Source: Bacteroidia bacterium (GTDB lineage: Bacteria > Bacteroidota > Bacteroidia > Chitinophagales > Saprospiraceae). Taken from it: a stretch of 47,445 nt of DNA. The stretch is taken from positions 1-47,445 of the forward strand of contig JAUILF010000007.1 in the NCBI GenBank assembly GCA_030433135.1, read 5' to 3'. The translations under genes were made by a program, and so were the position numbers. Numbering within the stretch: the stretch's first letter is position 1; every line of letters starts with the position of its first letter. Below are positions 40,145-47,445 of this stretch, in pieces. The notes beneath the pieces are model-generated. The model made no database searches. It worked only from the letters and a program-made list of their open reading frames with translations, and was not told the origin of the DNA.

Positions 40145-40873
40145 TTATTGAATGGAAATCGCATTGTCAAGATTATCGCGCAGACGTGTGGCCAGGGGAA
40201 GGTTGTTTCCCGTATGGGTGTCCAGCTCGGTACTCAGATCAACTCCTGTGAAAAATTGAGCCAGGTCGAATGAAAAGGTCAGTGTATTTTCTCCCTCATC
40301 GATAGAAACGTTGGCAGCATACTCCAGGTTCTTGAGCATGGCATCTGATCCCAGGTGGTAGGCAACGCCGGTATCCACTGTGCCGTCACCGTCTGTATCC
40401 ACATCGCCATCAAATCGTACAAACTTATAGCCTGTATTCCAGTTCCAGTGCATCGAAGGATCCTGAATACCCAGGGGGTCAGAAGATGGACGGCTGGTAA
40501 AGTCGGTTTCAGATTGACTATTGGTAGATGGGTCCACTCCAATAAAAAACTTTACATCAGTAATATCACTTCTTTCTATTTCATTCGACAGAGTGGCAGA
40601 ATTTTGCAATCCTCCCAGTAGATATTGGTCTGTCAGATTAATAGTGGTTCCATTGGCCTGCCCAAAGCTAATCCCTCCTATATAATAGTTGGCCACATCA
40701 AAGGAAACAGCATCTCCATTAATAGTATAAACCTTACCAAATTCGAGATCCTCTCCACCTACACTAAAATCAAATTCAATTTTCAATGTTGCCGGGTCCA
40801 TGTCTTCATCTTTCGAGCAACTGTAAATGAGTGAAAGTATCAGAAGTGATGTTGTGATTTTTAAAAGATTCAT
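40145..40873 (-). CDS. MbnP-like lipoprotein (paralogue 3)
   Basis: 242 aa; lipobox LIYSCSKD; strongly similar by eye to 36645-37385 (SQSETDFTSRPSSDPLGIQDPSMHWNWNTGYKFVRFDG). Confidence 0.8.
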   Translation of the reverse strand: MNLLKITTSLLILSLIYSCSKDEDMDPATLKIEFDFSVGGEDLEFGKVYTINGDAVSFDVANYYIGGISFGQANGTTINLTDQYLLGGLQNSATLSNEIERSDITDVKFFIGVDPSTNSQSETDFTSRPSSDPLGIQDPSMHWNWNTGYKFVRFDGDVDTDGDGTVDTGVAYHLGSDAMLKNLEYAANVSIDEGENTLTFSFDLAQFFTGVDLSTELDTHTGNNLPLATRLRDNLDNAISIQ

Positions 40874-40931
40874 TGTTTATAAATTTTTGAAATAAATTAA
40901 ATGGTTAAATAAATGGGGGTTTACACTGTAT

Positions 40932-41363
40932 TTATTGAATGCTGAGTTGCACTTGTTCTGTTTCCAGTCCGGCTGAATCCGATTCGCCCCAGACGCTGGC
41001 TTCGAGAATATATTTGGAATCCTTTCTGATGCCATTTGATGGATCGAGAAGAATAGTATCCTGAAATCGGAATGACAGGTCTGAGCCATTAACCTCCTTG
41101 AGGTGTGGTTCGTCATATATGATCTCCCCATCGGCCTCTCCCATGATTCGCACACTGATATGATGAACCGGCAGACCGGCATGACTTTCGAATTCCACAT
41201 CGATATGCAGGCTATCACCGAGGTATTTTACCGTTGGCAATGGCCGGTAGATATGTGCGTGATATTGATAATCCGGTTGGTTAAGTGGTTGCTCCTGCTT
41301 CGAACAGCCAAATGTCACAAACAGTATTACTGCAATGGTCAGGCGTTTGTGTAAGCAATACAT
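40932..41363 (-). CDS. Small uncharacterised lipoprotein
   Basis: ORF from 41411; internal Met at 41363 (MYCLHKRLTIAVILFVTFGCSKQEQ) gives a lipoprotein signal and removes most of the overlap with the upstream gene. Confidence 0.65.
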   Translation of the reverse strand: MYCLHKRLTIAVILFVTFGCSKQEQPLNQPDYQYHAHIYRPLPTVKYLGDSLHIDVEFESHAGLPVHHISVRIMGEADGEIIYDEPHLKEVNGSDLSFRFQDTILLDPSNGIRKDSKYILEASVWGESDSAGLETEQVQLSIQ

Positions 41364-41367
41364 AGGC

Positions 41368-42267
41368 TTAGAAATTATATCCCAGCTGAATGGAGTAACG
41401 TGTGTTGGCACTCAATTCATCGTCGGAGTAATGTTGAACTACAGGTTGATATAAAACCACACCCAGCTGGATGCGATCAATCCTTAGGTTTCCACCAAAG
41501 GACAAAAACAGTCCTGATCCACCAGTACCATGTACACTGAGTTCGTTAGCATAGCGGTCCTTTTCCGTTTTTTCCGCATAAACCCCCACTTTGGGGATGA
41601 CAGAAAGGGTGCCGGTGATGCGTTTTTCCCAGTAAGCCAGGCCTTGAATACTATACTGGTTTCCGAATCGATATCCTCCGGTACTGGTGCCATTGATGAC
41701 TACATTGGTAGAGGCAACCAATCCCAGGTATCTTTTGGAGAAAACCATATTGTTTCTTTGTACGAAAGCCCAGCTTCCTTTACCTACATTGAAGTTTTCT
41801 GGTAGATCTTCCTCGTGAATAACGGGATCATAATTTCCTGTAGGAGCTTGCAGACCTGCAGTTACTTCCAGGAATAAGGTTGCATTTTCTTTATCTGATT
41901 GGCCGTTCAAAAGCACATAGCCCACCGTTAGCTGTGCATCTGACAGCCCTTGTAATTGCTGGTTGTTTTCGAAGACTGTGCGCTCATTCCACCTGTATGG
42001 TAGACTGGCCTGGGCAGTAAATCTGTTACTGAGATAATAACGAAAGTTGACATCCAGCGAATGGAATCGATCTGTTGATCCATCACCAAATTGGGGATCG
42101 CCAGTATATTTGGCAAGATTGTATCCGAGATATAGAGAATTGACGCGATAATTGGTCAGAAGACCCATTCCTGTCAGTCCGGCACCACAACCGCAAGCGT
42201 CGCATGCCATTATACTTTCTACACTCAGAAACCCCAAGATGGCAAGAAAGTATAGTTTCTTTACCAT
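41368..42267 (-). CDS. Predicted outer-membrane beta-barrel transporter-like protein with CDACGCG N-terminus
   Basis: 299 aa; signal peptide then CDACGCGAG; alternating amphipathic pattern with C-terminal aromatic (YSIQLGYNF). Confidence 0.65.
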   Translation of the reverse strand: MVKKLYFLAILGFLSVESIMACDACGCGAGLTGMGLLTNYRVNSLYLGYNLAKYTGDPQFGDGSTDRFHSLDVNFRYYLSNRFTAQASLPYRWNERTVFENNQQLQGLSDAQLTVGYVLLNGQSDKENATLFLEVTAGLQAPTGNYDPVIHEEDLPENFNVGKGSWAFVQRNNMVFSKRYLGLVASTNVVINGTSTGGYRFGNQYSIQGLAYWEKRITGTLSVIPKVGVYAEKTEKDRYANELSVHGTGGSGLFLSFGGNLRIDRIQLGVVLYQPVVQHYSDDELSANTRYSIQLGYNF

Positions 42268-42309
42268 GGTTGAGATTAAGGAATTAAAGGAATTTTCGTC
42301 AGGTATCCT

Positions 42310-42678
42310 TTAAGCCTTGGGAGGATGGAAAACTCTAATGAGATCAGGGTCATCCGGAAATAATTTGACAGACGTGTTCAAACGATGTTGCTTTTGAACA
42401 TCAGGTACAGTCATTGCCATAGTTCCACTGGGCATCATATAAGTGGATTGATCCCCTTGATTAAGAAATGGTAGATTCTGTTTCTGATCCTGGTTTTTTT
42501 CAATTTCTGATACCAAGTAACAGGACCCATAACACATCGAGGCCGGTGTGTTGACATCAATGCAAAGATTACTGGATATGTAGTCCTGGTTGAACTTGAA
42601 TGATACAACCCGAATAAAGTCACTGGTAGACACCAGCATCATTACTGCCGACAAAAATATGGCCAGTAGCTGTTGCAT
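42310..42678 (-). CDS. Small exported Cys-containing protein (CYGSCYL motif)
   Basis: 122 aa; N-terminal hydrophobic segment, NLCIDVN...SMCYGSCYLVSEIEKN. Same strand and closely spaced with 41368-42267. Confidence 0.6.
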   Translation of the reverse strand: MQQLLAIFLSAVMMLVSTSDFIRVVSFKFNQDYISSNLCIDVNTPASMCYGSCYLVSEIEKNQDQKQNLPFLNQGDQSTYMMPSGTMAMTVPDVQKQHRLNTSVKLFPDDPDLIRVFHPPKA

Positions 42679-42773
42679 AAGTCGAAATTAATGGATTTAG
42701 GGTTCTCATACAATGTGAAGTGATCACAATTTCAGAATATTAACAACTTTTGATTGTTATCACCACACTCACA

Positions 42774-42828
42774 CCCCAACCCAAACCCAAACTCACACCC
42801 AAACCCTACTGACGACCGCCGGTGTCAG
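42774..42828. repeat. C-tract array plus CTGAC-N-GTCAG hairpin upstream of the desaturase gene
   Basis: C-runs at 42774-42777, 42780-42782, 42786-42788, 42798-42800, 42804-42806, then CTGACGACCGCCGGTGTCAG at 42809-42828; resembles the 28080-28410 array. Confidence 0.8.
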
Positions 42829-42894
42829 CATTCACACCATTCTCAGAACTATGTTGTACTTTTGCCGTTTTTATGGGTGAAGCAAAGTGAATTC

Positions 42895-43941
42895 ATGACC
42901 GAAATCGAAAAGGAGAATCAGGAGATCAAGGACGCTCTGAAAGATTGGCCAAAGATCGTTTCCAAATACGGCAGACCGGACAAGAAGAAGGCGGTTATTC
43001 AGTTGGCCAACACGTTTTTACCTTTTATCGCACTTTGGATACTGATGTACTTCAGTCTCAACTGGTCGTACTGGATTACGCTGGGACTGGCGTTGATCAA
43101 TGCCTTTTTCATGGTGCGGATCTTCATTATTCAGCATGATTGTGGTCATCAATCCTTTCTTAAACGTCGAAACGTCAATAATGCCATAGGACTTTTTTGC
43201 AGCTTTTTTAGTGCTATTCCCTATAAGTACTGGTCCAGATCTCATGATTACCATCACGGACATAATGGACAGTTGGAAGTCCGGGATATTGGTGACATCC
43301 ATACACTGACGGTCAATGAATACAAGGAAAAGAGCTTTTTTCAACGATTAGCTTATCGAATTTTTCGCAATCCGGTAGTACTTTTCATCCTGGGACCTAT
43401 CTATTACATTTTGATTAATGTACGTTTTCCACTTATTAAATTGAAGGGGTGGAAGACGGTCAAGAGAGCCCAGTTTTACAATAATGTATACCTGATCCTG
43501 ATTTACACCATCATTGCCGCTGCGGTGGGCTGGAAGAAATTCTTCATGGTTCAAATTCCCATTATTGTACTCTTTGCGATCATTGCTGTTTGGTTTTTCT
43601 ACGTGCAGCATCAGCATGAAGACACCTACAAGCAATGGAAATCTAACTGGGAGTACCTGCTGTCGGCAGTAAAGGGAAGCACCTATTACAAGTTGCCCAA
43701 GATGTTTCAGTGGCTGACTGGAAACATCGGTCTGCACCACATTCACCACTTGAACGCCAAAATCCCGAACTACCACTTGACAAAATGTGCGGAAGAGAAT
43801 CCTGTCCTTACCAAATATGTAACTACCATCGGTTTTTGGGAAAGTCTCAGGTGCATGTTCAATCATCTCTGGGATGAGGAAAACCAATGTATGATCAGTT
43901 TTTGGAGATTTCACCGAATGGAGAGAGCGGGAGCCATCTAG
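42895..43941 (+). CDS. Fatty acid desaturase
   Basis: Likely start Met at 42895 (MTEIEKENQEIKDALKDWP); His boxes HDCGH, HDYHH, HHIHH. The track ORF start at 42754 runs through repeat DNA and is unlikely. Confidence 0.88.
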   Translation: MTEIEKENQEIKDALKDWPKIVSKYGRPDKKKAVIQLANTFLPFIALWILMYFSLNWSYWITLGLALINAFFMVRIFIIQHDCGHQSFLKRRNVNNAIGLFCSFFSAIPYKYWSRSHDYHHGHNGQLEVRDIGDIHTLTVNEYKEKSFFQRLAYRIFRNPVVLFILGPIYYILINVRFPLIKLKGWKTVKRAQFYNNVYLILIYTIIAAAVGWKKFFMVQIPIIVLFAIIAVWFFYVQHQHEDTYKQWKSNWEYLLSAVKGSTYYKLPKMFQWLTGNIGLHHIHHLNAKIPNYHLTKCAEENPVLTKYVTTIGFWESLRCMFNHLWDEENQCMISFWRFHRMERAGAI

Positions 43942-43944
43942 GAC

Positions 43945-44282
43945 GGTTGTCGGTTGCCGGTGATGGGTTGCCGGTGTCCACCTAGTAGGTGTAAATAAAA
44001 AGGTTTTATCTATCATAGTAGGTCATGGACGTATTACAACTGCTGTTGATTCCCATTCAATCGATTGATAAGCATTGAGGGTGTAGATGGCATACCTGTA
44101 AATTTGGTAAGATCCAACACAAACCGATGGTTGTCGGTAGCCGGTCGTGGGTTGCCGGCGTCCAGCCAGGAGGTGTAAGTAGGCTTGATCGAGGACAAGA
44201 GGTCATTTACATATTACATCGGCTATCGATTCCCTCTTAATTTATTGGCATACAAAGAAGATAAGGTGTGGATTGGCATACG
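43945..44282. repeat. Two ~152-bp degenerate direct repeats in the convergent intergenic region
   Basis: Copy A 43945-44095 and copy B 44129-44282: GGTTGTCGGTnnCCGGTnnTGGGTTGCCGGnGTCCA...GGTGTAA...AGGTCAT...TATTACA...GGTGTnGAT..GGCATAC. Confidence 0.8.
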
Positions 44283-44399
44283 TGGTACCTTGGAAGGGAT
44301 GTAGCTAAGCTGGTGGTTGCCAGCCAGAGGCTGGTAAACCGTTTGCCGACCTTAAGAAAATGCCCTTAATACTGCATATTGCCGATTACCGGCCACCCA

Positions 44400-45626
44400 T
44401 CACCGTCCACCGTCCTTCACCCAATCCCCCAGATATTCAAAGGCTGGCTTGAGTTTGCCATCTTCAGTGATGGTCGCTCTTTCAAGCATTTCGCTGGGGT
44501 CGCCTCGCAGTAGTTCTCCCAGGATTTTGGTGATGAATTGTTTTCCAAAGGCCTTGGATGATTCCCGGGGTAATTCGTTGGGCAGGTTGTCGATGGTCAT
44601 CATATCGATGCTACCTTTCTGAAAGGGCTCTGTTTCCTGGCCGGTGAACGGGTCGTAGCCAAATACCGGGGCATCAATTGCCGTAACCCTGATGGTGGAT
44701 GGTATGCTGGAATGAGGAGCAAGATCGCAGGAGATGTCCGCAATCACACGAAGGTTGAAATCCGGACGACGCATTTGCTCCAGGGTGAAGAATGCCGGGG
44801 CCTCCCGTACATAATGAATGCCGTTGATCATAATGTCACTGACGGTGCAAAAGGGAAAGAAGGTGCTTTCGAATCCTTCGGGGTCATTGTAGAAAGCCGA
44901 TTTGTCAAAGTAGTCATCATCTTTTGATTTGAGATAGTGATGGGGCAGCAACTGGGTAAATACGGGGTAGGGATAATTTTGCTCCAGGAAATCATGGGCT
45001 TCTACCTGCCTGATTCCCATATCCTGCAGTGCTTGCAATGCACCTGTACCCACGCGACCGGTCCCTGTCAGTACAATACGGACGGGAGGAATCTTAATCG
45101 AATGGTATAGTTCCCTGGCCTGAGCATATCCGGTTAGGTCTCTCATTCTGGGCAGGACGAAACTCTGGCTGCGCTGTGCCCAGGTCCACAGAGCATTATG
45201 GGCACCAACTATGCCGGCGTAATGACCGAATGCGATGATGCGATGCCCATGGGTATTGGTCAGTAATTCGTAGTCCACCAGTGTGATCCTGTGTCTGAGT
45301 ATAGCTGCGAGCAGTGCTTTGTTGTATTCCTGCATCTTGATCGTATGTGAAAAGAAGAAATAAGTCTTCCCGGGAATCAATTGATCCACCGGCACTTCCT
45401 TAACCCCCATTAGTACAGAACAATCCCCGACAGAATCAACTACCGGCACACCCAGGTCCGAATACTCCTGATCTTTATAGCAGCGTGAAGGAGAAGATTC
45501 AAATACAATGTTGATATCCAGTTCTTTACGAAGAAAAGCAGCCTGAGTAGGTGTAAACGGAACTCTGGACTCAGGCGGCACTTTTCTTTCCCGGATCACG
45601 CCAATTTTCAGTGGTGAAGTCTTCAT
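44400..45626 (-). CDS. Alanine dehydrogenase/PNT-like, saccharopine dehydrogenase-type NAD(P)-binding protein
   Basis: 408 aa; IGVIRERKVPPESRVPFTP N-terminus, RIVLTGTGRVGTGALQALQDMG Rossmann motif. Confidence 0.8.
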   Translation of the reverse strand: MKTSPLKIGVIRERKVPPESRVPFTPTQAAFLRKELDINIVFESSPSRCYKDQEYSDLGVPVVDSVGDCSVLMGVKEVPVDQLIPGKTYFFFSHTIKMQEYNKALLAAILRHRITLVDYELLTNTHGHRIIAFGHYAGIVGAHNALWTWAQRSQSFVLPRMRDLTGYAQARELYHSIKIPPVRIVLTGTGRVGTGALQALQDMGIRQVEAHDFLEQNYPYPVFTQLLPHHYLKSKDDDYFDKSAFYNDPEGFESTFFPFCTVSDIMINGIHYVREAPAFFTLEQMRRPDFNLRVIADISCDLAPHSSIPSTIRVTAIDAPVFGYDPFTGQETEPFQKGSIDMMTIDNLPNELPRESSKAFGKQFITKILGELLRGDPSEMLERATITEDGKLKPAFEYLGDWVKDGGR

Positions 45627-45768
45627 GGATAAGTTGGATATCAGACAAAATTAAGCATCCAGGTAGGTTAAATTTTGCTTTTGGCAGGACTATTGGGTTA
45701 CTTTTTGGGAATTGTTTACATTAATTTAACATTGACTTAATGATAGTTTAATCTTAAATTTATTTGTC

Positions 45769-46170
45769 ATGAAGTATTTGCTTTTTTCCTTTTGCGTAGT
45801 CGGTTTGCTTTCAGTGACGTATGCCCATGAGTTTCCAGATCTTCCAGGTAAGGGAGAAGAGCCTGTACTGGCCACATTTGCCATTTCAATTCACATTGAC
45901 CGTCATGACAATGCACCAATCTACCAGGAAATTCATCTGATGACCGATCTGGAACAGGGATTTCACCTGGGTAAGGGCAAAGATGTTATCGGGGATATAG
46001 ACCAAATTGACTGGCGTCGGGATCTCGTTTTTGTGAAGATTACACAAATTGATCCTGATTTTCCGGCTTCAGAGACTATTTCGATGATTCGCCACACCGA
46101 TCAGGGTATCCAGGTCAAAAGCATTGGACACCAATCTGAGGATTTTGCCATGACGGTGGCCGTCAATTAG
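45769..46170 (+). CDS. Small exported protein of unknown function
   Basis: 133 aa with signal peptide MKYLLFSFCVVGLLSVTYA; no recognised family. Confidence 0.6.
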   Translation: MKYLLFSFCVVGLLSVTYAHEFPDLPGKGEEPVLATFAISIHIDRHDNAPIYQEIHLMTDLEQGFHLGKGKDVIGDIDQIDWRRDLVFVKITQIDPDFPASETISMIRHTDQGIQVKSIGHQSEDFAMTVAVN

Positions 46171-47377
46171 CTATTTCTTTCATGACCTTAACGGTCCTTT
46201 CGATATCCGATTCATTGTTGTAGATGGATATGCCCATTCGCGTAACTCCTCCTCTTTCCAGTAGTTGCAGAACCTCAGTGGTTCGAATGGCATAAAAATG
46301 CCCATCCCAGGCATTGATACCCTTACTTCCCAGCTTTTGACAAAGCTCAGCTGCCGAAAATTGATCCATTGTAAAAGAGATCGTAGGTGCCCGTTGATCG
46401 AGATCAGTAGAAGGTCCGTATATCTGAAGGCCATGGATGTCACTGAGTCCTTTGCTGAGCATTCGAATCAAATGCATTTCATGTACATGAAGCTGGTTCA
46501 TGCAATCTATGAGTTTCGAACGCAGGTCCGAGCCCGAACTCAGGGAGGCCAGGAAGTCAATAGCAGCCTCAACACCGGCAATGGCTGCATGATTCAGAGT
46601 GCCGGTTTCGATTTTGTAGGGGGCCACTTGCTCCTGGGTTCGCAGGTTGTCACATTTCAATTCATCGAGAAGACCGGGTCTGGAATAGAGGATTCCAACA
46701 TGAGGTCCATAGAACTTATAGGCCGAACAAAGTAGAAAATCACAGTCAAGTTCCTTGACATCAATGGAAAGGTGGGGTGCATAGTGTACAGCATCCACCA
46801 ACAGTCGGGCACCAACCGAGTTACAAAGGCTGCGTATCCGGGCAATGTCATTGACGGTCCCGAGAATATTGGAGGCGTAGCCTACACAAACCAGTCTGGT
46901 TTTGTCAGAAATATCATGGGCAAACTGGTCCAGGTCGAGGGTTCCATCTTCTTTTAATTTGATTTCCCTGCATACGATACCGCGTTCTTCCAAAACGAGC
47001 CAGGGTCCCCGGTTGGATTCGTGATCTAGCTGGGTTATAAAGATTTCATCACCCGGCTCAAAAGTGCGCATCAAGGCCTTACTCAGGGAAAAGTTGAGAC
47101 TGGTCATATTCTGCCCGAAAGAAACACAGTAGGGACTGGAAGCTCCCAGGAATGTGGCGATCTTTTCCCGAGTCTGCATTAGCAGTTGGTCTGTACGGGC
47201 ACTGTGGCCGAAATGGCCATGCGAATTGGCGTTGGATGTTTGATAATAATCTGAGATAGCATCAATAACGGACTGTGGCACCTGAGTGCCGGCAGGACCA
47301 TCCAGAAAAACGGTGGTATGGCTCTCGCGACTCCCGATTATTGCAGGGAATTGGGATCGAATAGCTTCTGTATTCAT
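46163..47377 (-). CDS. Cysteine desulfurase-like class V aminotransferase
   Basis: 404 aa; FLDGPAGTQVPQSVIDAI, LVDAVHYAPH, PLP-Lys region DFLLCSAYKFYGPHVGILY, GVTRMGISIYNNESDIERT. Confidence 0.9.
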   Translation of the reverse strand: MNTEAIRSQFPAIIGSRESHTTVFLDGPAGTQVPQSVIDAISDYYQTSNANSHGHFGHSARTDQLLMQTREKIATFLGASSPYCVSFGQNMTSLNFSLSKALMRTFEPGDEIFITQLDHESNRGPWLVLEERGIVCREIKLKEDGTLDLDQFAHDISDKTRLVCVGYASNILGTVNDIARIRSLCNSVGARLLVDAVHYAPHLSIDVKELDCDFLLCSAYKFYGPHVGILYSRPGLLDELKCDNLRTQEQVAPYKIETGTLNHAAIAGVEAAIDFLASLSSGSDLRSKLIDCMNQLHVHEMHLIRMLSKGLSDIHGLQIYGPSTDLDQRAPTISFTMDQFSAAELCQKLGSKGINAWDGHFYAIRTTEVLQLLERGGVTRMGISIYNNESDIERTVKVMKEIAN

Positions 47378-47445
47378 AGGGTTAATTAGATTTGGAGAAA
47401 TGGATGGTCAACTAGCTTTCGACAGAATCCTCCACCATTGAAAGG

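Noticed and set aside
42754-42894. N-terminal extension of the desaturase ORF (MLSPHSHPNPNPNSHPNP...)
   Set aside because: Encoded by the CA/CCC-rich repeat and hairpin; a normal desaturase start exists at 42895.

Overview
47.4-kb window of a Bacteroidota-type chromosome, judged from SusC/SusD, T9SS-like C-termini and an ECF sigma/FecR pair. It has no rRNA, no recognisable tRNA, no transposase and no CRISPR. Left part (0-8 kb) is housekeeping: glyS (truncated by the window edge), prfC, a GT39-like membrane protein, a group II PLP decarboxylase homologue, tag, a VOC protein and a CNNM/CBS protein. Next are a copper-monooxygenase-like T9SS protein, a tricorn-type protease, and a sigma/FecR/STN-SusC/SusD/L-domain/heparinase-like locus (14-24.5 kb). 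The centre (24.7-35.3 kb) is a doubled transglutaminase / DUF2126 / circularly permuted ATP-grasp / alpha-E system, with an embedded exported HExxH peptidase-like protein and an unusual hairpin repeat array. At 35.6-42.7 kb is a MauG-like di-haem / MbnP-like locus with three MbnP paralogues and Cys-rich accessory proteins, probably copper related. The right end has a fatty acid desaturase, an alanine/saccharopine dehydrogenase-like protein and a cysteine-desulfurase-like protein. Best leads: (i) the mirror-image transglutaminase/ATP-grasp/alpha-E locus with its peptidase; (ii) the multi-paralogue MbnP/MauG locus; (iii) a PLP decarboxylase homologue that appears to have lost, in frame, the segment carrying the PLP-binding lysine; (iv) several families of hairpin-rich intergenic repeats, one of which forms the 3' end of a coding sequence. 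Family assignments come from motif recognition only; no database search was run.
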